NCBI GenBank assembly: GCA_040387475.1 | Contig: JAZKDT010000018.1 | Coordinates: 186,001-250,000 of the forward strand | Length of the DNA stretch: 64,000 nucleotides | Reading direction: 5' to 3' | Source of the DNA: UBA4416 sp040387475 | GTDB taxonomy: Bacteria; Bacteroidota; Bacteroidia; B-17B0; Aurantibacillaceae | In this document: in pieces, positions 27,492-36,383 of the stretch | Position numbering within the stretch: the first letter of the stretch is position 1 | Layout: each line of letters opens with the position of its first letter | The notes under the pieces: generated by a model | Databases searched by the model: none | Told to the model about the DNA's origin: nothing | What the model saw: only the letters and a program-made list of their open reading frames with translations | Position numbers and translations under genes: made by a program

Positions 27492-29939
27492 TTAAAACGT
27501 TAATACGTATTGTATAGCCGTTGTGCGGGGCGACTCAATTTTAAGTGGTCGTAAAGAGTACTGTTCATTGAAGACGTTATTACAAACGATCGATAATTTT
27601 TGTTTATCGTTAATGGAATAACTTAAACGTGCGTCCCAAATACTGATATAATAATGACTTGCCCAATATTTAGTTGCTTTGATCTCATCAAAAAAATCTT
27701 TTCCCTCATACGTTATCTGCTCAATATCGGTAAATGCTTTATCGATATTCTGCATTTTAGTATAGTACTTGTTACTAACACCAAAACTAAATTTATAGAT
27801 TTTAAATTCTACATCCAGCTTAAACATATGCTTAAAACGGTATTTAAGAACATTATCGGTTGTATCCATACTGCTCGATTTATAACTTAAGGCTTTTCCT
27901 ACGCTGCCGTCCTGCATTTTATCATACGCATATATATAATCCGGCGTTAGGCTAACAGGTTCTATATAGGTATACCCAATCAAAGCCGAGATACCAAAAC
28001 GTTTATTAGTTTCAGCGGTAGATGCTGCTAATGACATATCTACACCTCTCACTCTTGAATCACCTGTGTTCACAAATTTAAAACCAATTATAGATACCTG
28101 AGGATCCCATATACCGAATAAATACTCGATGGTGTTTTTATAACTTTGATAAAATCCGGCAATGTCAAAATAACCTTTACAATTACCAATTTTGAAACCT
28201 TGTTTTAAACCAATCTCGAAACTTTCGCTGGTTTCAGGAACAAGATCCGGATTTGGAAATATCCCAAACATGCCGGCCTTGGTTGAAATATAACGCTCTG
28301 TAATAGTTGGGTAACGATACCCCTGACCGTAAGAAACCCGCACAAATGTTCCTTTGGTGACCTGCAAATTGGCGCCTGCTCTAAATATCGGAGCTACTAC
28401 ACTGTTCAGATCATTCATTTTAAAGTATTCATACCTAACTCCGCCGGATAAGTTCAACACCCTCCAAAATTTCTTATCTAATTGGATATATCCTGAAGCA
28501 TTTACAATTCTATTTTCCGGATTACCGCTTACTTTATATAACCTGGATTTTGATTCCGAAATGTTTCCAACAACACCGCCCGTAAATGTCAGATCAATAC
28601 TTTTAAATCTGCGCTGCATTTGATACTCACCAAAATACATAGTTCCTTTATTGGATTGATTATTACTGATCACATTATCCGAATGAAACACACGCGTTTG
28701 TAGGCTGTGACTCAATCCATTTTTGGTAGTATACTTTATAAAAGGATCAACATTAAATAAGGTTTGATCTTCCAAAAAAACCGCTCCCGGGTATCCTCTG
28801 TATAACCCTAATGAATCGTCTAACCATGCAAATACCATGTTTGTTTTATTTAGCATAAAGTTAGCGTTTACTCCAAAATTTAAGCCTTCGATGCGCTTAG
28901 CCCTGTAACGCAAATTGACATTCACGCGCGCACGCTGTTTAATCATATCGTTATTACTAAACACCGGCATGGTATCTTCTAAATTCAAGGCCTTTTTAAA
29001 TTCAGGCGGCAAGTATTTAGGAGCAGGCGGAGGCCCTATATATCCCTGATCAATATTAAAGTTGGCTCCTATTACAAAGTCCAGATTATTTTTTATGATC
29101 CTTGAATGAAACAAATTTAAGTTTGAAAAACCGGGGAAGGAATTATTACCACGGGTTCTATACCAGTTTTCTGCGGGCTCTTGCGGAATGCTGTATTGAC
29201 CCGCTGAATAGTTTACACTTGTTTTTGGCTTTGATCTTGGATAAGCTGAGCGAACGTTAATAACGCCGTTTAAGGCCGACGACCCATATAAAACAGAGGA
29301 AGCTCCTTTAATAATTTCTATTTGTTCAATGTTCTCAACCGGGATGTAACTCCATTCCGGTCTTCCGGCATCACCGCTCAATAAAGGTACACCATCCACA
29401 ACAATGGCTACACGACTCCCTACTCCAAATGTAAAACCACTTCCGCCGCGAATTTGTGGATCATTATCGATAATGGTTAAACCGGGAACCTGCTCTAAAG
29501 CTGTTTCAATACTGGTGGTATTTTTATTTTGAATTAACCCCGGTTTAAGTACTTCCATCGATACGGTTAATTCCTCCAGTTTTTGTTCGAACTTTCCTGA
29601 AGAAACAACAACTGTTTCTAACATTTTGGCACTTGATTTTAACTGAATATTTTTTTGAGAGATCTCATTTTCCTTAATAACTACCGAAAACGTATCGCTT
29701 TGCAAGCCCAGGTAGCTACACAAAATTTTATAGTATCCTGTGTCCAATACCAATACATAATTACCGTCGATATCCGAAGCAGCGCCTTTTGAAAGATCGT
29801 TCAATAACTGGATAGTGGCACCAATAATAGGCTCCCTGCTATCTTTATCTGAAATATTTCCTTTTAAAACTCCCGTACCGGTTTGGGAGAAAAGTCCCAC
29901 ATAAGTAAACAGAAAAATAGCAAGTAGTTTTATCTTCAT
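27492..29939 (-). CDS. TonB-dependent outer-membrane receptor
   Basis: An 815-residue receptor with a signal peptide (about 1-19, ending GLFSQ). The N-terminal carboxypeptidase-D-like domain (about 25-105) starts VLKGNISDKDSREPIIGATIQLL. The plug (about 120-230) shows VPGLTIIDNDPQIRGGSG, VAIVVDGVPLLSGDAGR and IEIIKGASSVLYGSSALNGVINV. The 22-strand barrel fills the rest and ends with a TAIQYVLTF aromatic C-terminus. It brings a large ligand through the outer membrane using TonB energy. Ligand unknown: the sequence resembles BtuB/siderophore-type receptors more than SusC, since no SusD partner lies nearby. Ionisable loops near 280-300 are rich in prolines. It stands alone, just past a terminator. 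Confidence 0.9.
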   Translation of the reverse strand: MKIKLLAIFLFTYVGLFSQTGTGVLKGNISDKDSREPIIGATIQLLNDLSKGAASDIDGNYVLVLDTGYYKILCSYLGLQSDTFSVVIKENEISQKNIQLKSSAKMLETVVVSSGKFEQKLEELTVSMEVLKPGLIQNKNTTSIETALEQVPGLTIIDNDPQIRGGSGFTFGVGSRVAIVVDGVPLLSGDAGRPEWSYIPVENIEQIEIIKGASSVLYGSSALNGVINVRSAYPRSKPKTSVNYSAGQYSIPQEPAENWYRTRGNNSFPGFSNLNLFHSRIIKNNLDFVIGANFNIDQGYIGPPPAPKYLPPEFKKALNLEDTMPVFSNNDMIKQRARVNVNLRYRAKRIEGLNFGVNANFMLNKTNMVFAWLDDSLGLYRGYPGAVFLEDQTLFNVDPFIKYTTKNGLSHSLQTRVFHSDNVISNNQSNKGTMYFGEYQMQRRFKSIDLTFTGGVVGNISESKSRLYKVSGNPENRIVNASGYIQLDKKFWRVLNLSGGVRYEYFKMNDLNSVVAPIFRAGANLQVTKGTFVRVSYGQGYRYPTITERYISTKAGMFGIFPNPDLVPETSESFEIGLKQGFKIGNCKGYFDIAGFYQSYKNTIEYLFGIWDPQVSIIGFKFVNTGDSRVRGVDMSLAASTAETNKRFGISALIGYTYIEPVSLTPDYIYAYDKMQDGSVGKALSYKSSSMDTTDNVLKYRFKHMFKLDVEFKIYKFSFGVSNKYYTKMQNIDKAFTDIEQITYEGKDFFDEIKATKYWASHYYISIWDARLSYSINDKQKLSIVCNNVFNEQYSLRPLKIESPRTTAIQYVLTF

Positions 29940-29950
29940 ACCGTAAAAGT

Positions 29951-29979
29951 AAAAAACCCCACAATAGTTAGTGGGGTTT
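29951..29979 (-). terminator. Intrinsic terminator after the T9SS protein
   Basis: A 9-bp stem AAACCCCAC/GTGGGGTTT (29954-29962 with 29971-29979), 8-base loop, followed on the minus strand by a T-run. It lies between the gene ending at 30000 and the receptor start at 29939, and so insulates the receptor. Confidence 0.85.
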
Positions 29980-29999
29980 CCATAAAAATAAATAATAGA

Positions 30000-30974
30000 T
30001 TATTGAATAATAATTTTGCCGGTTTTCTGAATCTCAGAACCAGTAACCTGATATAAATACATACCGCTATTTACACCCGAAGGCAACTGAATTGCATTCA
30101 ATTTATTTTTATCCAAAGATTGAGTTAAAATAATTTTACCGGTTAAATCCAATACGTTTAATGTCGACTGATTGTCTTTATGCGTCATATCAACGTAAAT
30201 AGTTTTGTCGTAGGCATACACATTTAAATTACTTTTTTCTATTTCTTTTAAAGCAGTTGGATTATTATAAATTACATCCATATCATCTAACCATAACTTA
30301 CTACCAGCGATAGTGGTAGTTTGATTAGCCGACGACGTAAAATTAACCATGATGTAAGCAGGAGTTAATGCATTAACATATACAAAAGGAACAGAGAAGC
30401 GCGTCCATGTACCGTTATTACCTGTTGGCGTGAAATATAATGCTCTTGCAATTTTATTTGCAGACAAATCAGGATGATTACTATTTACAGGAGTTTCAGG
30501 GTCGTTATAATCACCGGTATGTAAAATTGCAGTTACTTTTCCTGTTTCCCCCGTTCCGCCAGACGTGTACTTGTACCAGCCCACTAAACTATCCGGACGG
30601 CCTGTAAACGCCATTCTTCTAACATCAGATGAACTAGAATAATTAATTGTTCCAATATATCCTTCTGATTTTGTAAAAGATGGCGCGTTAATTACACCTG
30701 TTGTACCGCTTCCATTAATGACTGTTCCAATATATGATTTGGATTCAACACGCACACAATATGAACCTCCATGAGCAGTTGCATCTCTGTAGCAAGTTTG
30801 GGAACCAGCTGAAGCAATGGATGACCCGGTTTTATTTGAATTAAAAAAAGTAGGTTCTTCTGTTCCACTTCCAACGTTCTCCCACGCTTCAAAATTTGAA
30901 TTGGAAATTGATGTTTGCGCTACCGAAAGAAAAGACGCAGAAAGAGATAAAATAAGAGTAAAAGTTTTTTTCAT
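30000..30974 (-). CDS. Secreted protein with T9SS C-terminal sorting domain
   Basis: About 324 residues from the ATG at 30974, chosen because it begins the signal peptide MKKTFTLILSLSASFLSVAQ; an upstream ATG at 31004 would add ten unlikely residues. The mature protein starts SISNSNFEAWENVGSGTEEPTFFNS, a pattern common in Bacteroidota PCMD/carbohydrate-binding-like secreted proteins, and has a jelly-roll-like run of strands up to about residue 240 ending KLWLDDMDVIY. The C-terminal T9SS domain (VYAYDKTIYVDM ... SGMYLYQVTGSEIQKTGKIIIQ) follows. No catalytic residues are recognised; a carbohydrate-binding role is a guess from the fold pattern. It has its own terminator. Confidence 0.75.
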   Translation of the reverse strand: MKKTFTLILSLSASFLSVAQTSISNSNFEAWENVGSGTEEPTFFNSNKTGSSIASAGSQTCYRDATAHGGSYCVRVESKSYIGTVINGSGTTGVINAPSFTKSEGYIGTINYSSSSDVRRMAFTGRPDSLVGWYKYTSGGTGETGKVTAILHTGDYNDPETPVNSNHPDLSANKIARALYFTPTGNNGTWTRFSVPFVYVNALTPAYIMVNFTSSANQTTTIAGSKLWLDDMDVIYNNPTALKEIEKSNLNVYAYDKTIYVDMTHKDNQSTLNVLDLTGKIILTQSLDKNKLNAIQLPSGVNSGMYLYQVTGSEIQKTGKIIIQ

Positions 30975-31121
30975 AGAAATTGGTTTATAATTTTCATCTG
31001 TCATTTTTGATAAAAACAGACCGTTTAATTTAGTTGATCAAAATTACAAATAAAATACAGTTTCGATGAAATTTAACAGTTTTTTATTTAACAGAAATTC
31101 ACTTATAACTGGTAACTTAAA

Positions 31122-31157
31122 CAAAAAAAACACCCTAAACGATTGCGGTTTAGGGTG
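31122..31157 (-). terminator. Intrinsic terminator after the serine hydrolase
   Basis: A 10-bp stem CACCCTAAAC/GTTTAGGGTG (31131-31140 with 31148-31157), 7-base loop, followed on the minus strand by eight Ts. It lies 56 bp beyond the serine hydrolase stop. Confidence 0.85.
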
Positions 31158-31213
31158 ATAAAAAGATTTTAAGCAAATGTTGTTTAATTAAAACCGTTTT
31201 TTTGTGAATTACT

Positions 31214-32554
31214 TTATTTTATTTTTTTACCCGGCATTTTTCTTCCGCCCTGACAAAGAGTTAAAGAAGAAATGTTTCCTTTTTTGTCTTTTGTAAATTC
31301 AAACTGCGCATTAACAGATTTACAGAAATAATAATAATTACTTTCCGGAAAAATTTCTAGTTTGGGCTGTCCTGTTGCCTGCACAAACATGCGATCACCC
31401 TCCATAGTTAAAGCCATTACAAAGCCAGGATCTAATTCATAATCTCCACACAGTTTTTGTCCGATTAATTTATCAATATTTATAGCAATACGCTCAACCG
31501 GTAACTCGTATGCATCATCAAACATGATAGCCCTGCACACTTTGCTAGCCGAAAAACTCATGTAGTTATCTACATTTTTTAAAATAACAATACATAGTTC
31601 GTCATCAGGAAAACGATTAATGACCGTTGAAAAACCTTGTATACCACCTGTATGATTGATCCAGCGATGCTTAAGGTATTCGTCTATGATCCAACCATAA
31701 GCATAGCCTTCTTTGAAAGGTGTTATCATTTTATTTATGGCATCCTTGCTTACCAGCTTTTCTGAATAAAGTGCCCTATCCCACAATTGCATATCTTCCA
31801 CCGTTGAATACAAAGCTCCTGCACCCGAAGGGATACTCATATCAATATAAGTCACATTTTCTACCCCGCTATCGCCGTTGGTGTATCCAATCGCCAAATT
31901 TTTGATTAACTTATTTCCGTCAAATACTCCCGAGTTTTTCATGCCCAGTGGCGTAAAAATTTGTGTCGTAATAAACTCGGGGTAAGACTTCCCTGAAGCC
32001 TTTTCAATAATGTAAGATAACAAGATGTATCCCGAATTGCTGTAGGAAAACTTTTCTCCCGGCTCAAAATCCAGTTTGGTAGTTTTGAAATAGGTTATTA
32101 TTTTATCAAGCGTGTGTGGCAGCATCATAATAGAATCATATCTCTCGGTATCGGTAAAATTGTGGATTCCTGAAGTATGCGTTAACAAATGATGAATCGT
32201 TATTTTATCTCCATTGGGATAGTTGGCAATATATTTTGTCAGCTTATCGTCGGTGCTTAATTTACCTTGTTCCTGCAATATCATGATGGCCATAGCGGTA
32301 AATTGCTTTGATACAGAAGCCAATTTAAACTTGGTTTGAGCCGTATTAGGGATGTCATAACTATAATTTGCCATCCCATATCCTTTGCTTAATAAGCTTA
32401 TACCTTTTTTTGAAATGGATACTGACCCGGAAAACAGGTTCTTTTTGGCAAATACTTCAAAAATTGAATCTATTTTCTGAACCCGTTGTTGGTCTGTTTG
32501 CCCCATAAAGTTGCAACTAACCAGCAGCATACTGAATACTATTATATGTTTCAT
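31214..32554 (-). CDS. Serine beta-lactamase-like hydrolase, lipoprotein
   Basis: About 446 residues from the ATG at 32554. An ATG at 32596 is open but lies inside the terminator of the upstream gene, and the internal Met begins the lipoprotein signal MKHIIVFSMLLVSC (lipobox Cys14). The class C/AmpH-like fold has SVSK (S80, K83) as the SxxK motif, YSNSGY as the YxN motif and HTGG in the C-terminal part of the domain (KxG-like position). Such periplasmic enzymes are usually D-amino-acid peptidases, esterases or penicillin-binding relatives rather than antibiotic-resistance lactamases. A C-terminal beta-rich domain of about 100 residues (YELDPGFVMALTMEGD) follows. Confidence 0.85.
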   Translation of the reverse strand: MKHIIVFSMLLVSCNFMGQTDQQRVQKIDSIFEVFAKKNLFSGSVSISKKGISLLSKGYGMANYSYDIPNTAQTKFKLASVSKQFTAMAIMILQEQGKLSTDDKLTKYIANYPNGDKITIHHLLTHTSGIHNFTDTERYDSIMMLPHTLDKIITYFKTTKLDFEPGEKFSYSNSGYILLSYIIEKASGKSYPEFITTQIFTPLGMKNSGVFDGNKLIKNLAIGYTNGDSGVENVTYIDMSIPSGAGALYSTVEDMQLWDRALYSEKLVSKDAINKMITPFKEGYAYGWIIDEYLKHRWINHTGGIQGFSTVINRFPDDELCIVILKNVDNYMSFSASKVCRAIMFDDAYELPVERIAINIDKLIGQKLCGDYELDPGFVMALTMEGDRMFVQATGQPKLEIFPESNYYYFCKSVNAQFEFTKDKKGNISSLTLCQGGRKMPGKKIK

Positions 32555-32567
32555 AAGAAATGTATGA

Positions 32568-32608
32568 AAAATAATAGCCATGCTTTTAATTAACATGGCT
32601 ATTATTTT
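32568..32608 (-). terminator. Intrinsic terminator of the PadR-PspC operon
   Basis: A perfect 15-bp stem (32568-32582 with 32594-32608) around an 11-base loop begins 5 bp after the pspC-like stop. Its outer AT pairs provide the T-rich tail. Confidence 0.85.
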
Positions 32609-32613
32609 AGCGT

Positions 32614-34467
32614 TTAAAGTTTGGTTTTGTTTTTTGTTTTAACATGAACACCATGCTCATCAATGGTCATTTTAGATTCCACTGAATTGATGTTAACGCC
32701 ATTGCTGTCAACCTGGATGTGAGCGTCCTTTGCATTGATATCAACTCCATTTACGCTGATCTTAACGTTACCTTTTGATTCATCATTTGGATCTACTTCT
32801 TCATCTAATCCGTTGATATGATCCCCTACTGAAATTAATCCCTCGCAATCAATGCATTTTAAGCCGTTTTCAGTCATTATCCATCTGCGGTTGATCATAT
32901 CTCCATCATAGGTATTTGTAACATTTTCTAAATCATAAATCATATTTTCCAACGATTTATCAAGGTAAATAGCCTTACCAACAGGTAACTTCACAATAAT
33001 CATCAGATCCTGAACCCTGAATTTATCGGCGTTATTTACTTTAAATAAATTATCAAATTCAATTAAGCTATCTGTTTGCGAAATAACGTATGAAATATTT
33101 TTTGCCCTTTCGGAAGCAGAAGATTTATTACCGCCTTTAGCTTCTTTTACGATAACAATTTCTATTTTACCGGTTTGAGATTTAATAACGTTCAGTTGAG
33201 CGTGACCTAATAAATATTTTGTTCCATTATTACTGCCAATCATATAATCATTGTCTCCCCGGCTATGTCGGCGGTAATTTTTTTCGCCCTCTTCGTCATC
33301 ATCACTCTCATGTAATTCTAATGAATTAATTGGTGTTTCGTGCATTTTCAAATACAATGTGTCTTTTTGAATTACACTAAAATTTTCTCTCACTTTCGCT
33401 GTCTTATTGAAATCACTTAACGTTTTAATACCTACATACAGTAACATTAAAAAACCAAACAACCACACAATTCCGGCACTTAAATTAACCCAACGATTGG
33501 AATATTTTATTTTAAACAGAATTTTAACGCCTCCGTAAATCAACATAATTACCGGAACTCCAACAAACATGGCTATTCCAAGAACACCTAAATAAAAGTC
33601 GCGACCATCCAATAACAATAAGTCAATCCATTCTCCGCCATTGCTGCTGTTTGTCATAAAAGATAAACCAAATACGGAACTGGATAATCCCAAAAAGAAA
33701 ATTACGCCAATGATCACCATAAATACACCTATCACTTTTAATAGTACCCTGCCAATGTTTCTTAGCACATCTCCAATAAAATCAACAGTCCTTTCCACTG
33801 CATTTCTTGGTGCATTGCGCGAAGCCATATCCTTAAATTCTGAACCGTATTTTTCCATACGTTTTCTTAAATGTTCGGCTTCTTCCTTAACGGCTTTGGA
33901 AATGTTATTAATGTCCGCTTTTTCGCCTTTCATAGCTAAACGCTCTGTGGTTGTTTTGGCTTCAGGAATAGCTATCCAAAGAATAATATAAACCCATAAA
34001 CTCATACCAAAAGCAAACGTAAACAGAGCCATGGCAATTCTAATCCAAACAACATCTACATCAAAATATGCAGCAATTCCCGAACACACGCCGCCTACCA
34101 CTTTACTATCACCGTCGCGGTATAAACGTTTTTTAATTGGCTCACCATCATCCGTCGACGTATAGTTGTCTGTGTTTTCTGTTGTTGTGGTGTTTTCTGT
34201 AGCATCTCCTGCAAACTCCTCAGGTTTACCCATGCTATCCATCACAAAATCAACATCGCTCATAAGCACCACTTGTTTAACAGCGCTGGTTTTACTTTGA
34301 AGCATTTCAGCAATACGAGCTTCGATGTCACTCATGATTTCGTTGCCACCGTCGGCTTTGCTAAAATAGCCTTTAATAGTAGATAAGTATTTACTCAACT
34401 TATCAAAAGCGTCTTCTTCTATATGAAAAATGATTCCGCTTATATTTATAGTTACTGTTTTATTCAT
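32614..34467 (-). CDS. PspC domain envelope-stress protein
   Basis: A 617-residue protein. The N-terminal 95 residues (KTVTINISGIIFHIEEDAFDKLSKYL, DIEARIAEMLQ) form the soluble domain common to Bacteroidota PspC proteins. A PspC domain follows at about 110-170 (KKRLYRDGDSKVVGGVCSGIAAYF, then a membrane helix). Three to four further membrane segments occupy about 235-385. The C-terminal 200 residues are extracytoplasmic, with a DUF-like beta-helix of repeats such as VKISVNGVDINAKDAHIQVDSNGV. PspC proteins act in phage-shock/envelope-stress responses. It is the last gene of a three-gene operon with its PadR regulator 11 bp upstream, a pairing often seen in this phylum. Confidence 0.9.
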   Translation of the reverse strand: MNKTVTINISGIIFHIEEDAFDKLSKYLSTIKGYFSKADGGNEIMSDIEARIAEMLQSKTSAVKQVVLMSDVDFVMDSMGKPEEFAGDATENTTTTENTDNYTSTDDGEPIKKRLYRDGDSKVVGGVCSGIAAYFDVDVVWIRIAMALFTFAFGMSLWVYIILWIAIPEAKTTTERLAMKGEKADINNISKAVKEEAEHLRKRMEKYGSEFKDMASRNAPRNAVERTVDFIGDVLRNIGRVLLKVIGVFMVIIGVIFFLGLSSSVFGLSFMTNSSNGGEWIDLLLLDGRDFYLGVLGIAMFVGVPVIMLIYGGVKILFKIKYSNRWVNLSAGIVWLFGFLMLLYVGIKTLSDFNKTAKVRENFSVIQKDTLYLKMHETPINSLELHESDDDEEGEKNYRRHSRGDNDYMIGSNNGTKYLLGHAQLNVIKSQTGKIEIVIVKEAKGGNKSSASERAKNISYVISQTDSLIEFDNLFKVNNADKFRVQDLMIIVKLPVGKAIYLDKSLENMIYDLENVTNTYDGDMINRRWIMTENGLKCIDCEGLISVGDHINGLDEEVDPNDESKGNVKISVNGVDINAKDAHIQVDSNGVNINSVESKMTIDEHGVHVKTKNKTKL

Positions 34468-34478
34468 TTTAAATATTT

Positions 34479-34814
34479 TTAGTCTTGTTTGTTAATAGTT
34501 TTGTTTACGGCATCCACGAGTTCATACCACGACAGATGTAATTCTTTTAAATAGGTGGTTCCTATTTCGGTTAACATGTAATATTTACGAGGTGGGCCCG
34601 AAGTGCTTTCTTCCCAGCGGTAGGTTAGCAATCCTGTATTTTTTAATCGGGTTAAAAGCGGATAAAGTGTTCCTTCGACTACTACTAACTTTGTTTCTTT
34701 TAATTTCTCAATGATCTCCGTTGGATAGGCATCGCCCTGAGAAAGTATAGAAAGTATGCAGAGTTCCAGAACACCTTTGCGCATTTGGGCTTTTGTGTTC
34801 TCTGAGTTTACCAT
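34479..34814 (-). CDS. PadR family transcriptional regulator
   Basis: A 111-residue winged-helix protein of the small PadR subfamily (PadR-s2). The DNA-binding core reads MRKGVLELCILSILSQGDAYPTEIIEKLKET, then VVVEGTLYPLLTRLKNTGLLTYRWEES with the wing SGPPRKYYMLTEIG, followed by a C-terminal dimerisation helix. PadR proteins repress nearby genes and are released by a ligand or stress. The start at 34814 comes 2 bp after the preceding gene, and the PspC gene follows 11 bp downstream. The probable operator is the set of TTTTAGTACxATG sites at 35415-35498, which would make the operon autoregulated. The inducer is unknown. Confidence 0.9.
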   Translation of the reverse strand: MVNSENTKAQMRKGVLELCILSILSQGDAYPTEIIEKLKETKLVVVEGTLYPLLTRLKNTGLLTYRWEESTSGPPRKYYMLTEIGTTYLKELHLSWYELVDAVNKTINKQD

Positions 34815-34816
34815 AA

Positions 34817-35212
34817 TTATATTGTTTTAAAATTGAATATTACACTGTAAGCATTATTAGCTTTTAAATTATTAAGTTTTAATTTCATAAACTGCGACTC
34901 AATAGATTTTTTTAGATTTTCATTGAATGTATTAACTACTACCAGATTTACATTTCCGGCTTCGTTCACTGTAAAAACTACATTTACGCGTTCTTCCTTT
35001 TTAAAAGTCAGAAGATCCGGAAATTTAATGTGTTGTTTCATGGTTGTTGTGGCATCTTCAATAACTATTGTTTTTGGAGTTCCATCTTCCTTAGCAGATA
35101 TATTAAAACTGAATAAAAGACCTACGGCTAACAACGTAATTGATTTTTTAATAATTAATTTCGCTGTTACTTTTTTAATGTCGTTTTGGTATTGGGAAAT
35201 GTTGAATTTCAT
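34817..35212 (-). CDS. Small exported or membrane-anchored protein, first gene of the PadR-PspC operon
   Basis: A 131-residue protein with a basic N-terminus and one hydrophobic segment (about 23-40: KSITLLAVGLLFSFNISA), which may be an uncleaved anchor or a late signal peptide. The mature part has VNVVFTVNEAGNVNLVVVN followed by LKKSIESQFMKLKLNNLKANNAYSVIFNFK, which by its strand-helix-strand pattern resembles a TonB-C-like fold, although the match is weak. It is 2 bp upstream of PadR, so it is co-regulated with PspC. A role in sensing or buffering envelope stress fits the context but is inference. Confidence 0.65.
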   Translation of the reverse strand: MKFNISQYQNDIKKVTAKLIIKKSITLLAVGLLFSFNISAKEDGTPKTIVIEDATTTMKQHIKFPDLLTFKKEERVNVVFTVNEAGNVNLVVVNTFNENLKKSIESQFMKLKLNNLKANNAYSVIFNFKTI

Positions 35213-35414
35213 TTTTTTATTTTTTAAGCCTGCCTGTTGACAGCCTGGGGTTAAAATTTTCTTTAATATTTACCATCTATTTTTGATTCTGATATATTAA
35301 CTTTTCTTCTCGCCTCTTCTGGGTTTTTATCAAATTCGCGTTATCTGATTAAACCCTGATTTGGTGTACCTCTCGTTTTTAGTCTGCAGTTCTAAAATTG
35401 ATCAGTAAGTTAAT

Positions 35415-35498
35415 TTTTAGTACTATGCCATCTTTTGTATTTGGTGAAGCAAAGATATGTATTTATTTTAGTACCATGCAACACATAGTACTAAAATA
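35415..35498 (-). promoter_or_regulatory. Promoter and likely PadR operators of the PadR-PspC operon
   Basis: Three copies of TTTTAGTACYATG are present: direct at 35415-35427 and 35466-35478, inverted at 35484-35496. The last two form a palindrome with a CAACA centre, and its arms match over 14 of 15 bases (35464-35498). Between the sites the minus strand carries TATCTTTG (35457-35450), an exact TAnnTTTG, with a TTG 21 bp upstream (35481-35479) in the palindrome centre. A protein bound to the palindrome would cover the -33 box. The predicted leader is about 230 nt. The rest of this 370-bp gap shows only the terC promoter. Confidence 0.7.
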
Positions 35499-35557
35499 AA
35501 ACCCAACTAACTGATAATCAAACTCAATATTTTTTAGGTAATCCTTTAAAAAGCCCT

Positions 35558-35565
35558 TATATTTG
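35558..35565 (+). promoter_or_regulatory. -7 element of the TerC gene
   Basis: TATATTTG is an exact TAnnTTTG match 17 bp before the TerC start codon. No TTG lies at the standard distance upstream. Confidence 0.5.
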
Positions 35566-35582
35566 TGTTTTGATATAAAAAT

Positions 35583-36383
35583 ATGCACAGTTTTTCTTCT
35601 GATTTATCCCATCTTATGACTCTGAACGGGATAATTACCCTTTTAACATTAACCATTTTAGAAATAGTTTTAGGGATTGATAACATCATTTTTATTTCAA
35701 TTGCTGTTGATAAGCTGCCAAGAGAGCAGCAGGCTAAAGCCAGAACAATAGGCTTGTTGTTAGCACTTGTTGTTAGAACCGTACTTTTATTTTTTGTGGG
35801 TTACATTGCCGGTTTAAAAGAACCTTTTATGCATATTGCAGGCTACGGTATTTCAGGAAAAGCGATTATTTTAATGGGCGGTGGTATTTTTTTGCTGATC
35901 AAAACATGGCAAGAGATCCAGGAACATATACATGGAGACGAAGATGAAATTGGCCCCGGCAAAAAAGGAACAGCAACTTTTAAAGCGATCATTATGCAAA
36001 TCATCATTATTGATTTTGTATTTTCCTTCGATAGCATATTAGCCGCTGTTGGGCTTTCAGGAATCGTTTTGATAATGGTATCAGCTGTTGTGATCTCGAT
36101 GGTATTAATGATTCTATTTTCAGGTTTGGTAGCAAATTTTATCAATAAAAATCCCGGCATTAAAATGATTGCTTTATGTTTTTTACTGGTAATTGGCGGC
36201 ATTTTGGTTGCTGAAGCTCTGATAGATAGCTACAATAGCACTTTACCACATGAACAACATATTGAGTTAAATAAAAACTACGCATACATCGCCCTGGCCT
36301 TTGCTATGATGATAGAATTGTTTAACATCAAAGAGCGTAAATTAAAACGTTCGAAAGATTTTACACAGCAAGACGAAGAATAA
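35583..36383 (+). CDS. TerC family integral membrane protein
   Basis: A 266-residue protein with seven to eight membrane helices. Family motifs with buried acidic residues are present: EIVLGIDNIIFISI (D33) and DFVFSFDSILAAVG (D144, D150), plus the cytoplasmic loop HGDEDEIGPGKKG. TerC proteins (YjbE/YkoY/Alx group) are now linked to manganese efflux and metal loading of exported proteins, besides the older tellurite-resistance label. The start at 35583 gives a standard length. Its stop codon abuts the recO stop codon on the other strand with no gap. Confidence 0.9.
   Translation: MHSFSSDLSHLMTLNGIITLLTLTILEIVLGIDNIIFISIAVDKLPREQQAKARTIGLLLALVVRTVLLFFVGYIAGLKEPFMHIAGYGISGKAIILMGGGIFLLIKTWQEIQEHIHGDEDEIGPGKKGTATFKAIIMQIIIIDFVFSFDSILAAVGLSGIVLIMVSAVVISMVLMILFSGLVANFINKNPGIKMIALCFLLVIGGILVAEALIDSYNSTLPHEQHIELNKNYAYIALAFAMMIELFNIKERKLKRSKDFTQQDEE

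Noticed and set aside
32555..32596. Upstream ATG of the serine hydrolase
   Set aside because: It falls inside the 15-bp terminator stem of the PspC operon, and the internal ATG gives a proper lipoprotein signal.
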